A stretch of DNA of 64,000 bases from Petroclostridium sp. X23 (GTDB lineage: Bacteria; Bacillota; Clostridia; SK-Y3): positions 2,731,051 to 2,795,050 of the forward strand of contig NZ_CP124862.1 of the NCBI RefSeq assembly GCF_030013905.1, written 5' to 3'. The notes below the pieces were generated by a model. The model had not been told where the DNA came from. It did no database searches and saw nothing but the letters and a program-made list of their open reading frames with translations. Both the position numbers and the translations under genes were made by a program. This document shows positions 26,542-35,839 of the stretch, piece after piece. Each line of letters starts with the position of its first letter. The first letter of the stretch is position 1.

Positions 26542-26975
26542 TTTATAAAATTTCTAAAAGATATAATATCTTAATTTTTCGCTTTATTGGCTTAATTTTA
26601 CGACAAGCTTCTCGAGGTATGTCTACTCCTTAAATTTCTATATACTTTAACGCTTTTTATTCTTCACAAAAATCCAATCATATATAACAAAATATTCTAA
26701 TTATTTTACTTTATATTACATCGGTAATCATTTGGATTTCGAAATGATAAATCCTATGTTTTTGGTAACGATGAACAGTCAAAAGAAACTACGGAATCTA
26801 TTCCTACGCCACACTTATAAATAAACTTTTATTTTTACTAATGTAAAATGTAAAACGTTACAGTTCATTTTATCTAAAGAAAGATTAACAGTCATTACAT
26901 TTTTGCTTACATCAAAATATAGAATTTCCCTAAGAGAAAACAATACTATGTATAGTGATATTAGGGGTTGTATTT
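26542..26975. other. Non-coding stretch after the IS element
   Basis: Mostly AT-rich. A short open frame from about 26730 to 26820 (ending in KETTESIPTPHL) has no ribosome site or recognised similarity. I see no RNA gene or terminator. Confidence 0.35.
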
Positions 26976-27147
26976 ATGAAATCTTTTGTAAAGTTTTTTA
27001 AACCAAGTAAAAGCCATATCTCCACTAACGAAAATATAAGTGTCGGAGGGGCATTAAAAAGCAATCTTAAAGAAAATATTAAATTGGAGAGGAACTATAT
27101 ATGATGAATTAAATATTTGTAACGATCTAATTATGCAAAATATGTAG
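26976..27147 (+). pseudogene. Remnant of a gerA-type spore germination gene (N-terminal part)
   Basis: ATG 26976 begins MKSFVKFFKPSKSHIS, then GGALKSNLKENIKLERNYI and a stop at 27102. Reading one base on gives DELNICNDLIMQN. Together these match the start of GerA-family germinant-receptor A subunits (pattern L-x-x-N-L-x-x-N-I then NDL). The rest of the gene is missing: a small inverted-repeat element follows at 27145 and a gerC-like remnant follows that. Similarity is judged by eye over about 55 residues. Confidence 0.55.
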
Positions 27148-27223
27148 AGACGTATGGCAATACGTCCGATTAAATATCCTATGTCTGTATTCCTGTTTTC
27201 GGCCGTATTTCCATACGGCCCTA
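27145..27223. repeat. 79-bp MITE-like element with 24-bp terminal inverted repeats
   Basis: Arms 27145-27168 and 27200-27223 pair with 4 mismatches in 24; each arm is itself nearly palindromic (GACGTATGGCAATACGTC; GGCCGTATTTCCATACGGCC). There is no coding capacity. It sits between the gerA-like and gerC-like remnants. Confidence 0.65.
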
Positions 27224-27235
27224 CTAATCATCAAC

Positions 27236-27391
27236 ATGAATATTAGACTAATAGTCCAATTATTTAATTCAACTTATATAGCAACGGAAGATGGGATAGG
27301 AAAAGCTATAAATTTTATTTCCATGGATTATGAAATGCGAATAGACTTTTACATGATGGTGGCAAGAAATGCAAAAGCTACAATAACATAG
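27236..27391 (+). pseudogene. Remnant of a gerC-type spore germination lipoprotein gene
   Basis: A 51-codon open frame from ATG 27236 reads IRLIVQLFN, then ATEDGIGKAINFIS and MDYEMRIDFYMMVARNAKATI. These match separate parts of Ger(x)C proteins: the strand near the mature N-terminus, the G-x-x-I-x-x-A-I helix and the D-x-E-x-R-x-x-x-Y-x-x-V-A segment, with the sequence between them deleted. There is no signal peptide. With the gerA-like remnant this marks a decayed germination operon. Confidence 0.5.
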
Positions 27392-27554
27392 AATTAGCCT
27401 GTTGACTCCAACTCATTTTCTTCTGCATGCCCGATGATATATATTGTACATTGTAGATTTAGACGCTCTGTGTTCTTAATGAACAGCATTCAACCTAGAC
27501 AAACAGGGTCAAGCTTGACCCTGTTCTTTTCTCCCTTAATTTAAAATTCATTTA

Positions 27555-29078
27555 TTAAATTTCATATGCTATTTTGAAGCTTTCCTTAAGATCTTTATAT
27601 AACTTTTTATATAACGGATAGTATTTTCTATAAATTTCTACGTTTTGAACGTTAGGATCTTGAGTGTTTTTAGTTGAAATGGCAACCTCACATGCTTCGT
27701 TCAAATCTTTATAAACACCTGTGCCAACACCCGCAATTAGAGCAGCTCCAAGTGCAGGACCTTCTGAAGATTTATTTGTAGATACAGGACAGGCGAACAT
27801 GTCCGCTTGAATCTGCCTCCATAACGGACTTTTGCCCCCTCCTCCGGAAACCATAACAATGCGTGGCAATATGCCCATGTTTTTAATAATCTCCATACAG
27901 TCAAGCAAGGAATAAGAAACACCTTCCATAACCGCTCTTATCATATCTCTTCGAGTATGAGCAGCCGAGAGTCCAAAGAAAACACCTCTTGCGCGAGAGT
28001 CCAAATGTGGAGTACGTTCACCCATGAGATACGGAAGATATATGATACCTTTTGCACCAGTAGGTACTTTTCCTGCTTGCTCATCCATGAGAATGTACGG
28101 ATCAATCTCCATATATTTCGAAGACTCAATCTCACTTATACAAAAATTATCCCTAAACCATTTCAATGAAAGACCTGCACCCTGCGTAACACCCATCACA
28201 TGCCATGCGCCGGGGACCGCATGACAAAATGTATGCACTCTTCCAAGACTATCTATAACGGGCTTATCCAAGTGAGCAAAAACAACACCCGATGTTCCGA
28301 TAGTGGAAGATATGACTCCTTCTTTGATGATACCGTTTCCAACTGCTCCAGCAGCCTGGTCTCCTCCTCCTCCAGCTACAGGGGTGTTTTCAGCAAGTCC
28401 GGTTTCATCTGCAGCTTTTTTACTAAGTCTGCCGCTTATTTCGACAGATTCGTATACATTGCCTAAAAGTTCTTTCGGAATCTCAAGCTTCCGGAGTATC
28501 TCGTCAGACCATGTTCTTTCTTTAATATCTATAAGCTGCATTCCTGACGCATCTGATACTTCTGTTGCAAACTCACCTGTTAGCATATATCGGATATAGT
28601 CTTTTGGTAAAAGGATTTTTTTACATTTCTCATATACTTCCGGTTCATTATTTCTTACCCACAGAATCTTTGAGGCTGTAAAACCTGTTAAAGCAGGGTT
28701 TGCGGTAATTTCTACAAGTCTTTCGGCACCCACTCTGGTTGTGATTTCTGCACACTCGTTTTCTGTACGCTGGTCACACCATAGTATCGCCCTTCTCAAA
28801 ACTTCACCATTATTACCAAGCATGACAAGACCGTGCATTTGGCCTGAAAGACCTATGGATTTTATACTATCAGCTTTTACAGCACTTTTTTGCAGCACCT
28901 CCCCAATCGTGCTGCAAACAGCATCCCACCAGTCCTTTGGATCCTGCTCGGCCCACCCGATATCTGGCTGGTAAAGTGGATACTCAACTGTGGATGAAGC
29001 AATGGTATTGCCCTGCAAATCAAAAATAACAGTTTTTGTTCCTGATGTGCCAATATCAATTCCAAGTAAATATGCCAT
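27555..29078 (-). CDS. xylB: Xylulokinase
   Basis: 507 residues of the FGGY carbohydrate kinase family. It begins MAYLLGIDIGTSGTKTVIFD (ATP phosphate-1 loop). The xylulokinase pattern QMHGLVMLG and WCDQRTENEC, with ANPALTGFTASKILW and the C-terminal VMVSGGGGKSPLWRQIQADM, identifies it as XylB, which makes D-xylulose 5-phosphate. ATG 29078 follows GGGAGGATATTTT; the longer frame from 29114 has no ribosome site. It lies 53 bases after the polyol dehydrogenase gene and is probably co-transcribed with it, giving a polyol to ketose to ketose-phosphate route. Confidence 0.94.
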   Translation of the reverse strand: MAYLLGIDIGTSGTKTVIFDLQGNTIASSTVEYPLYQPDIGWAEQDPKDWWDAVCSTIGEVLQKSAVKADSIKSIGLSGQMHGLVMLGNNGEVLRRAILWCDQRTENECAEITTRVGAERLVEITANPALTGFTASKILWVRNNEPEVYEKCKKILLPKDYIRYMLTGEFATEVSDASGMQLIDIKERTWSDEILRKLEIPKELLGNVYESVEISGRLSKKAADETGLAENTPVAGGGGDQAAGAVGNGIIKEGVISSTIGTSGVVFAHLDKPVIDSLGRVHTFCHAVPGAWHVMGVTQGAGLSLKWFRDNFCISEIESSKYMEIDPYILMDEQAGKVPTGAKGIIYLPYLMGERTPHLDSRARGVFFGLSAAHTRRDMIRAVMEGVSYSLLDCMEIIKNMGILPRIVMVSGGGGKSPLWRQIQADMFACPVSTNKSSEGPALGAALIAGVGTGVYKDLNEACEVAISTKNTQDPNVQNVEIYRKYYPLYKKLYKDLKESFKIAYEI

Positions 29079-29131
29079 AAAATATCCTCCCATAGGGTTT
29101 AATTTTGATAACAAAAATTCACCCGATTCGC

Positions 29132-30169
29132 TTATATCTTAATGACTGCCTTAACTACATCATTCTTATTCTCAATAACAAAATCAAAGGCTTTTTTACT
29201 ATCCTTAAAATCAAATTCATGGGTGACAATACCGCTAACATCGATTTTACCGTCTGCAATTGCTCCAATTGCTGCGGGATACAGATTGCGATACCGGAAA
29301 ACAGATTTGATCTCCACCTCTTTTGCCATGATCTGCATAAAGTCAAACTCAATAATATCTTTGGAAGCAAGTCCTACAAGTACAATAGTACCACCTCTTT
29401 TAGCAAGATAAGGTGTTTGTTTTATTGTGATCTCACTTCCCGCTGTTTCAATAACCTTGTCGGCACCATTACCACCAGTCAACTCCGCTATTTTGTCCAG
29501 CACATTCTCATTTTTAGCATTAACAACACATGATGCACCTAACTTTTTTGCATATTCAAGCCTTTTTTCGATAACATCCACAACAATTACATTTGTTGCT
29601 CCAAAAGCTTTGCAGGCAAGAAGTGTTACAAGCCCTATACAGCCTGCACCAAGTATGACAACCTTATCTCCCAGCTTAACACCACCTTGTGCTGCGGCAT
29701 GCAGCCCTACAGCTAAAGGCTCAACAAGTGCGCCTTCTTTTGTTGACACATTATCGGGCAGCTTAAATGCCATATTCTCAGGAAACGCAATATAATTCAT
29801 TAAGCAACCATCATAAGGGGGTGTTGCTAAAAATTCTACATCCGGACAAAGGTTATACCTGCCGGTCTTACAGAATTCACATTGACCACACGTACATCCC
29901 GGTTCTAATGCAACTTTATCTCCAACCTTTAGATTTTTCACACCAGATCCTACTGCAGCTATCGTTCCTGCACACTCATGACCGAGAATAAAATCGCCAT
30001 TCACAATGAAATCACCAATTCTCCCATGTTCCAAATAGTGTACATCAGAGCCGCAAATTCCTACATATTCAAGCTTTACAAGTACCTCTTTTTCCTTAGG
30101 TATAGGAACTTCGATTTCTCTTATTTCCATTTTGTTAAGGCCCGTCATATATACTGCCCTGTTTTCCAT
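29132..30169 (-). CDS. Zinc-dependent polyol dehydrogenase (sorbitol/xylitol dehydrogenase family)
   Basis: 345 residues of the medium-chain dehydrogenase family. The catalytic zinc ligands are in GICGSDVHYLEHG and GHECAGTI; the structural zinc loop has four Cys (CTCGQCEFCKTGRYNLC). The NAD-binding motif is VVILGAGCIGLVTLLAC, and Asp after the second strand (IVVDVIEKRLEYA) favours NAD over NADP. Its similarity to sorbitol and xylitol dehydrogenases and the adjacent xylulokinase suggest that it oxidises xylitol or a related polyol to xylulose. The ribosome site AATAGGAGGGTTATTAG precedes ATG 30169. Confidence 0.88.
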   Translation of the reverse strand: MENRAVYMTGLNKMEIREIEVPIPKEKEVLVKLEYVGICGSDVHYLEHGRIGDFIVNGDFILGHECAGTIAAVGSGVKNLKVGDKVALEPGCTCGQCEFCKTGRYNLCPDVEFLATPPYDGCLMNYIAFPENMAFKLPDNVSTKEGALVEPLAVGLHAAAQGGVKLGDKVVILGAGCIGLVTLLACKAFGATNVIVVDVIEKRLEYAKKLGASCVVNAKNENVLDKIAELTGGNGADKVIETAGSEITIKQTPYLAKRGGTIVLVGLASKDIIEFDFMQIMAKEVEIKSVFRYRNLYPAAIGAIADGKIDVSGIVTHEFDFKDSKKAFDFVIENKNDVVKAVIKI

Positions 30170-30324
30170 CTAATAACCCTCCTATTGAAATGGTAAAACC
30201 TTATAGTACTAAGCCCTACTTAATTTTTTACCATCATTCTTCAAGTATTTTCACATTTATTATTTTTTCTAAAATTCTGTTCTTTGGCACAAATATTTCA
30301 AGATAGATACTTAGATTAAAAAAG

Positions 30325-30359
30325 ATGCGTGAACACATTCTGTTCACATGTTCACGCAT
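30325..30359 (-). terminator. Terminator downstream of the sugar-binding protein gene
   Basis: 11-bp stem ATGCGTGAACA/TGTTCACGCAT (30325-30335, 30349-30359), with an alternative inner TGTTCAC arm. On the minus strand it is followed by CTTTTTTTAATC. It separates the ABC importer genes from the dehydrogenase-xylB pair, so the pair may have lower or independent expression. Confidence 0.8.
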
Positions 30360-30419
30360 GTTATTATTAATATACGGGTATAATGCGATTAAACTTCTAT
30401 AAATTTCTAATTAAACATA

Positions 30420-31412
30420 TTATTTAATTGCTCCTGATTTTTTCAGCATTTCTATAAATTCATCAACATTATCCTTTGCAACTAATGGATTGCCTATATC
30501 TGTATCAATCTGTTTTTCTGCCCCTGTTAAGAGCTTGTTGCTTGTATCCAATATTTTCTCAGCAAGGTCAAAAGCACTTTGCATTGATGTGGAAGTCATT
30601 CTTCCTTCTTTTATTAGTAGGACTGCCTCCGCCGTCCCGTCGACACCATATGCAAGCAAATTTTTATATTTCGGATCATCCTTTACAACTTCAAGTGCTC
30701 CTGCAGCCATGTTATCATTCATGGAGATAACAGCGTCAATTTTGTCATTAGCCTGTACCCAGTCTTCCATATACTTCATAGCTTCATCTTTGTTCCAATT
30801 GGCAATTTGTTCACCAACGATTTTAACATCAGGGCGTTTGTCAAAAAATTCTGCTTGCCAGCTTTTACGTCTTTCATCTGCATGGAAGTTACCGGAAGGT
30901 CCATTTAATACAACTACCTGTGCATTCTGCGGGATTTGTTCTAGCGCCACGCGTGCATTAACCGCTGCTTGTTCATAAGGATCGGCATCTACCGAGGATG
31001 CACCTTCAATACCGGAAATACGTGCATTTGTTGTGATTGCAAATATACCGGCTTTAACAACCTTTTCTACATACGGTCTTTGAGCTTCACCATTATTCGG
31101 CTGTACGATAACCAGATCATATTTGTTAGTTATGGCATTCTCAATCATTGAGTTTTGTTTATCATCATTCGCTTGTCCATCAAAAACATCAAGTTTAATA
31201 TTTGGATATTTGTTAGCTTCCTCTTTCACTGCATTCGCAAGCCACGCAGCAAATGAATCGGATTGAGCACGAGCAATATAAGCGACCTTAAATGTTTTCT
31301 CACTACCACTTTTGTCATTCTGATTAGCGTCTGTCTTTGTCTTCGAGCCGCATCCGGCTAATAAAGCGACTACTAATAGCATTGAAAGCATACTCAAAAA
31401 TATCTTCTTCAT
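30420..31412 (-). CDS. Sugar ABC transporter substrate-binding lipoprotein (RbsB-like, pentose/polyol cluster)
   Basis: 330 residues. Lipoprotein signal MKKIFLSMLSMLLVVALLAGC, then a Peripla_BP_4 (ribose-type) fold: FKVAYIARAQSDSFAAWLANAV, KYDLVIVQPNNGEAQRPYVEKV, VVVLNGPSGNFHADERRKSW and DAVISMNDNMAAGALEVV. It catches a sugar or polyol and hands it to the RbsC/RbsA-type components that precede it. The neighbouring xylB and polyol dehydrogenase suggest xylitol, xylose or a related pentitol. Confidence 0.92.
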   Translation of the reverse strand: MKKIFLSMLSMLLVVALLAGCGSKTKTDANQNDKSGSEKTFKVAYIARAQSDSFAAWLANAVKEEANKYPNIKLDVFDGQANDDKQNSMIENAITNKYDLVIVQPNNGEAQRPYVEKVVKAGIFAITTNARISGIEGASSVDADPYEQAAVNARVALEQIPQNAQVVVLNGPSGNFHADERRKSWQAEFFDKRPDVKIVGEQIANWNKDEAMKYMEDWVQANDKIDAVISMNDNMAAGALEVVKDDPKYKNLLAYGVDGTAEAVLLIKEGRMTSTSMQSAFDLAEKILDTSNKLLTGAEKQIDTDIGNPLVAKDNVDEFIEMLKKSGAIK

Positions 31413-31504
31413 TTTTTATCCATCCTTCTATTTTTTATTTTAAACAGCTATGCTGTTTAATTCGGTTGTTGATAAGCTAATTATGATTAACTATTTAAAT
31501 TCCA

Positions 31505-32524
31505 TTAATTATTAGCCTTATCTAATATTCCTGCTTTCTTATCTGTTCCCTTTTCTTCTATTCTTCCTAACATGCTCTTTGTTCTGCGATTCTTTGAGCG
31601 AATATCATAAATTACAGCGAATGCTATAATTGCGCCACGAATGATTTGCTGTATATATGAATCTATACCTGTCAAGTTCATAATATTGTCCAAGAAACCA
31701 ACAATGAACGCACCCGCAAGTGTACCCCCAGCGGTACCCATACCACCGGAAAAGCTTGTTCCACCTATGATTGCTGCTGTAAGAGCAGTAAACTCGTAGT
31801 TAACAGCACCATTCGGAAGACCTGCATTAACACGGGACATAAATAGGACACCCGCAAGTCCTACAAAAATGCCATTTATGATAAAGGCTTTATACTTAAC
31901 CTTATGAACGTTGATACCTGAAGCTACTGATGCTTCTTCATTTCCTCCAACAGCATACAGCGAACGTCCAAATCTAGTATGATTTAGTATATACCATGTA
32001 AGAATTGCAATTGCTACTAAGAAGAGGATAGGAATAGGAATGATTCCAACTGATCCCTGCCCTAATACTACGAAATCACCTAGTTGAAGAATATTCTGGC
32101 CTTTTGTGAAAAGAAGCGCAACACCGCGGGCCATGGTAAGCATTGCCAATGTGGCAATAAAAGGTGGTGCTTTAAAATTACTGATCATAGCAACATTTAT
32201 GAGACTACACAAAACCGCAGTCAATATACCTACTAAAACTGCTATTAGCAAGGAACCTGTCGCTTTATAAGCAGATACGGCAAATACTCCTGAGAGTGCA
32301 AGTACAGAACCAGCTGATAAATCAAGCATCCCGGATATTATAAGCAATGTCTGACCGAACGCCAGAATGGTTGTTACCGCTAACTGCCTTGAGATGTTTG
32401 TCAAGTTGTTTACCGATAAAAAGTTAGGATTCGCTATCGAGCAAATAATAAACAATGCCATTAGGATCATATAAATGCTATATTTCTTTTTTAACGTATT
32501 CCATGAACTAGTTACAAACTCCAC
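31505..32524 (-). CDS. Sugar ABC transporter permease (RbsC-like, pentose/polyol cluster)
   Basis: 339 residues, with 8-10 hydrophobic segments of the BPD_transp_2 family (LLIISGMLDLSAGSVLALSGV, FGRSLYAVGGNEEASVASGINVHKVKY, LTAAIIGGTSFSGGMGTAGGTLAGAFIVG). The EAA-like loop contacting the ATPase is GNEEASVASGI. The start is GTG 32524, 8 bases after the GGAGG that overlaps the end of the ATPase gene; the longer frame from 32563 starts within that gene and has no ribosome site. Confidence 0.92.
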   Translation of the reverse strand: MEFVTSSWNTLKKKYSIYMILMALFIICSIANPNFLSVNNLTNISRQLAVTTILAFGQTLLIISGMLDLSAGSVLALSGVFAVSAYKATGSLLIAVLVGILTAVLCSLINVAMISNFKAPPFIATLAMLTMARGVALLFTKGQNILQLGDFVVLGQGSVGIIPIPILFLVAIAILTWYILNHTRFGRSLYAVGGNEEASVASGINVHKVKYKAFIINGIFVGLAGVLFMSRVNAGLPNGAVNYEFTALTAAIIGGTSFSGGMGTAGGTLAGAFIVGFLDNIMNLTGIDSYIQQIIRGAIIAFAVIYDIRSKNRRTKSMLGRIEEKGTDKKAGILDKANN

Positions 32525-32525
32525 T

Positions 32526-34037
32526 TTATTCCCCTCCATTAACTGTTGTAGTTCCAGTAGCATATTTCATAATAAGCTCCTGTGAAAAATCTTCTCGGCT
32601 AATCTCACCTGTGATAGTACCTTTTGCCATAACATAAATTCTATCACACATACCTATTAGCTCAGGAAGCTCAGAAGAGACCATAATAACAACTTTACCT
32701 TCTTTGGCCAATTCAGTCATGAGCTTGTAAATCTCAAATTTAGCGCCTACATCAATACCTCGAGTAGGCTCATCCAAAATCAGAATATCCGGATTTCTTA
32801 TCATCCATTTGGAGAGAAGTACTTTTTGCTGATTGCCACCGCTTAATGATGCTATAGCAGTATCAATTGTCGGTGTTTTAACTTTCATTTTACTAAACAT
32901 ATCGGAAACGACACTACGCTCAACTTTCTTATGATTCCTGAAACCATAGAAAAACTTTTTGAGGTAGGATATCGTTGTATTTTCTTTTACAGATCGCATG
33001 GGAATTATACCATATCTCCTTCTATCCTCAGAAAGCATTACCATCCCGTTCTCTATACTCTGCTCAACATTTTTAATAGTAACTTCCTTACCATTAATTT
33101 TTATGAAACCCGATGTTTTAGCGTCCAGACCAAACAGCGAACGCATAACTTCGGTTCTGCCAGCTCCCATAAGCCCTGCAAATCCTAAAATTTCACCTTT
33201 TCTAGCATGAAAATTAATATCATGATATACGTTAGTGCAATTCAGACCTTCAACTTGGAGCATATCCTCTCCAAGCTCAATTTGTTCCTTTGGATATTTA
33301 TTAGTGAGTTTACGTCCTACCATCATAGCTATAACTGCTTCAATATCCCATTCTTCTTTAGGACGGCTATCTACAACTGTTCCATCTCTAAATACTGTTA
33401 TCTCATCGGCTATTTGAAAAATTTCATCCAGCTTATGAGAGATATAAATAATGCATACTCCTCTAGCTTTAAGTTCTCCTATCTTAACGAATAGTTTTTC
33501 TACTTCCTTAAGTGTGATTGCAGAAGTCGGCTCATCCATTATAATAATCTCAGACTTATAAGAAATAGCTTTAATGATTTCTAACATCTGAATATCCGAT
33601 ACAGTTAAATCCTTGAGTAATGTGGTCGGAGAATAAGGTAAATTTTCTGCCTTCAATAGCTCTGTTGTGCGTTGTCTTACCTCTTTCCAATTAACGTTTC
33701 CGAATTTATTAATCGGAAGATTCCCTAGAAAAATATTTTCTTCTACTGTCATTTCCGGAACATAATTCATCTCTTGAAATATCATTGAGATGCCTAAATT
33801 CCTTGCCTGTATAGGATTGTTAATTCTTACCGGTTTTTCATCAATATAAATTTGACCATTATCCGGTTGATAAATTCCATTAATAATTTTCATTAATGTT
33901 GATTTTCCTGCACCATTCTCTCCACACAATACATGAACAGAACCTTTTTTCACAGTAAAATCAATCTTATCAAGAGCCTTAACTCCTGGAAAGGATTTTT
34001 CAATTTGTGATACCCTTAATTTAATATTTTCTTTCAT
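32526..34037 (-). CDS. Sugar ABC transporter ATP-binding protein with two NBDs (RbsA-like, pentose/polyol cluster)
   Basis: 503 residues, two fused ABC domains. NBD1: GENGAGKSTLMKIING near 39, signature TVSDIQMLEIIKAI (atypical, as usual in RbsA), Walker B IIMDEPTSAI. NBD2: GLMGAGRTEVMRSLFG near 295, signature LSGGNQQKVLLSKWM, Walker B LILDEPTRGIDVGAKFEIY. This is the RbsA/XylG/MglA layout of importers for pentoses and hexoses. It is the first gene of the importer transcript; a promoter and palindrome lie at 34202-34265. Confidence 0.94.
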   Translation of the reverse strand: MKENIKLRVSQIEKSFPGVKALDKIDFTVKKGSVHVLCGENGAGKSTLMKIINGIYQPDNGQIYIDEKPVRINNPIQARNLGISMIFQEMNYVPEMTVEENIFLGNLPINKFGNVNWKEVRQRTTELLKAENLPYSPTTLLKDLTVSDIQMLEIIKAISYKSEIIIMDEPTSAITLKEVEKLFVKIGELKARGVCIIYISHKLDEIFQIADEITVFRDGTVVDSRPKEEWDIEAVIAMMVGRKLTNKYPKEQIELGEDMLQVEGLNCTNVYHDINFHARKGEILGFAGLMGAGRTEVMRSLFGLDAKTSGFIKINGKEVTIKNVEQSIENGMVMLSEDRRRYGIIPMRSVKENTTISYLKKFFYGFRNHKKVERSVVSDMFSKMKVKTPTIDTAIASLSGGNQQKVLLSKWMIRNPDILILDEPTRGIDVGAKFEIYKLMTELAKEGKVVIMVSSELPELIGMCDRIYVMAKGTITGEISREDFSQELIMKYATGTTTVNGGE

Positions 34038-34413
34038 ATCCTTCCCCCTAAAATTTTTTGCAATTTCTCAAATCGGCCTTCAATGAGATTGGAACCTTAC
34101 CTTCTGAGATTTCACTCATAATTTTTTAACTTGAGCTGTTGAAATATTCCAACTTATTTATTATGTTTTGTATAATACTTTTATAAAATGATCTTAATAA
34201 GATTATACAGCTTATTTTAGCTAAAGTCAACATATATTTTATAAAATATATGTTGACTTTAGCTATTTTGACTAAAATTTATCAATGTAATGATTTCTAA
34301 AGTATCTTTTAGCTCTAAACATAGATTGAAGGCTATTCTATTAATAGTCCCAAGTGATTATTGTAATTCAATATAGTATGGTATTATGAGAACTTTAATG
34401 TATAAGCTATAAA
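34038..34413. other. Promoter region of the pentose importer
   Basis: 375 bases between the ROK regulator stop and the importer ATPase start. It contains the promoter and 48-bp palindrome listed at 34202-34265 and a leader of about 160 bases. No ORF with a ribosome site is seen. Confidence 0.7.
34202..34265 (-). promoter_or_regulatory. Sigma-A promoter overlapped by a 48-bp perfect palindrome (probable ROK/XylR operator)
   Basis: On the minus strand, -35 TTGACT (34225-34230) and -10 TATAAT (34202-34207) are 17 bases apart. A perfect palindrome spans 34218-34265; each arm is TAGCTAAAGTCAACATATATTT-like. Its left arm covers the -35 box and most of the spacer. Another TTTGACTAAAATTT partial half-site follows at about 34267. 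A dimeric or tetrameric repressor bound here would block RNA polymerase; the adjacent ROK regulator is the obvious candidate. Confidence 0.82.
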
Positions 34414-35541
34414 TTAGATACTATTAATAAAACTTTCAACATGTTGTAAAGCCGCACCAACAGCTGTAGCTTCCAACTTATATTTGCAGACGTGCAAATA
34501 TCCTCCGTCAACTTCAAATGTATTTCTTTTTGATACTAATTCTCTTAAATGCTCAATGTATTCTTCCATATATGCTCCCACGTATCCACCTAAAATAACA
34601 TTGCAATCATAGAGCATTCTCAAATTATTAATGGTTCCTACTAAATTTGTAAGATATTCTTCCCAAAGTGTCTTTTGTGGCTCACTGTTTAATCTTAATA
34701 ACCTAAAAAATTCGGCAATATTCCCATTTGTACTATCAGATAAAACTTTAGCTGAGCAGTATGCATCAACACACCCTTTTTGTCCACAATAACAAGTGCG
34801 ACCATTTGGAACAATTGTCATATGCCCAAATTCACCGCCACGCTGATTTTGTCCTGTATAGATATTCTTCCCTATTATAATAGATCCCCCAACACTATTA
34901 TTGAGAGAAAGATATACCACGTTTTGTGTATCTTTTTCACCCCACAATTCTGTAAATCCCGCAGCATTAGCATCATTGCTCAAAATACAGGGATATGGTA
35001 TGAATTCAGCGAAATCTCTTACGCTTCCTCCTTTAAAATCAATAACTGTAGCATAATTTACCATTTGTTTATCTTCGGATAATATTGCCGGTAAAGCAAT
35101 ACCAACCCCTAAAATCTTACTACTCTCAATTCCACTATCATCAATAAAATCCTCTACTAAGTTACCAACTCCTTTAAAATACTCTTTTGAATTGGCAAAT
35201 GAATAATGCTTTCTTACATTTTTAATTACCTTACCGCTTAAATCAATTAATACAATTCCAACATGATTTTGTGTAATATCTAGTCCAACAGCATATTTTG
35301 CAACACTATTATATACAATTGCCTTTGCTTTTCTTCCTCCTGTAGATTTAAACAAACCTGCTTCAATTATCAAATCTTTTTCTTGTAATTCTTTAAGATT
35401 TTGTGTAACCGTCGGCAAACTCAAATTTAAAGAATAAGCTATCTCCTGTATGGAAATAGGCTCATGTCTATATAAAAATTTGTATATAGCATTTCGGTTA
35501 ATTCTTTTGACTTCAATACTGTTCGCTCTATTGCTTGCCAT
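34414..35541 (-). CDS. ROK-family transcriptional regulator (XylR-like)
   Basis: 375 residues. N-terminal winged HTH (RNAIYKFLYRHEPISIQEIAYSLNLSLPTVTQNLKEL pattern, about 10-50), then a ROK sugar-kinase-like domain: VGLDITQNHVGIVLIDLSG and the zinc motif GHMTIVPNGRTCYCGQKGCVDAYCSAKVL. Such XylR/NagC proteins repress sugar genes until their sugar binds. I chose ATG 35541 (MASNRANS) after GTGAGGGCGAATAT; an upstream ATG at 35583 has no ribosome site. It probably controls the importer and xylB genes that follow. Confidence 0.9.
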   Translation of the reverse strand: MASNRANSIEVKRINRNAIYKFLYRHEPISIQEIAYSLNLSLPTVTQNLKELQEKDLIIEAGLFKSTGGRKAKAIVYNSVAKYAVGLDITQNHVGIVLIDLSGKVIKNVRKHYSFANSKEYFKGVGNLVEDFIDDSGIESSKILGVGIALPAILSEDKQMVNYATVIDFKGGSVRDFAEFIPYPCILSNDANAAGFTELWGEKDTQNVVYLSLNNSVGGSIIIGKNIYTGQNQRGGEFGHMTIVPNGRTCYCGQKGCVDAYCSAKVLSDSTNGNIAEFFRLLRLNSEPQKTLWEEYLTNLVGTINNLRMLYDCNVILGGYVGAYMEEYIEHLRELVSKRNTFEVDGGYLHVCKYKLEATAVGAALQHVESFINSI

Positions 35542-35741
35542 ATATTCGCCCTCACTTTTATAAATGTCTTTTCTAAAATTCATTAATATAATAATATTAC
35601 ATTTTTATTATTCTTGCAATCATTAACATTTACCTTTTTTGGAATGCTATAATTAAAACTTATTTATTGCATAATAGAAATGCCTCTTTTCCAGTTTTGA
35701 TGTAGAAATATTTATAGGTGTACTAACAAGTTAAAATCCTA

Positions 35742-35770
35742 TTGACACGCAGTATAGTCCCTGGTATAAT
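35742..35770 (+). promoter_or_regulatory. Consensus sigma-A promoter TTGACA-17-TATAAT
   Basis: Exact -35 (35742-35747) and -10 (35765-35770) with 17-base spacing. It lies 338 bases before the start of the CdaR-DctP fusion gene and reads through the 157-bp MITE. A hairpin AGACGCCTC/GAGGCATCT with one mismatch follows 30 bases downstream. Confidence 0.85.
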
Positions 35771-35839
35771 TTGGGTTACATAAAACAATAATGGTATAGA
35801 GACGCCTCACCTATAAACAAGTCTTTAGAGGCATCTAAT

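Noticed and set aside
27145..27223. Possible CRISPR-like repeat because of palindromic units
   Set aside because: Only two inverted arms with no regular direct repeats or spacers; fits a MITE better. No CRISPR array was seen anywhere in the window.
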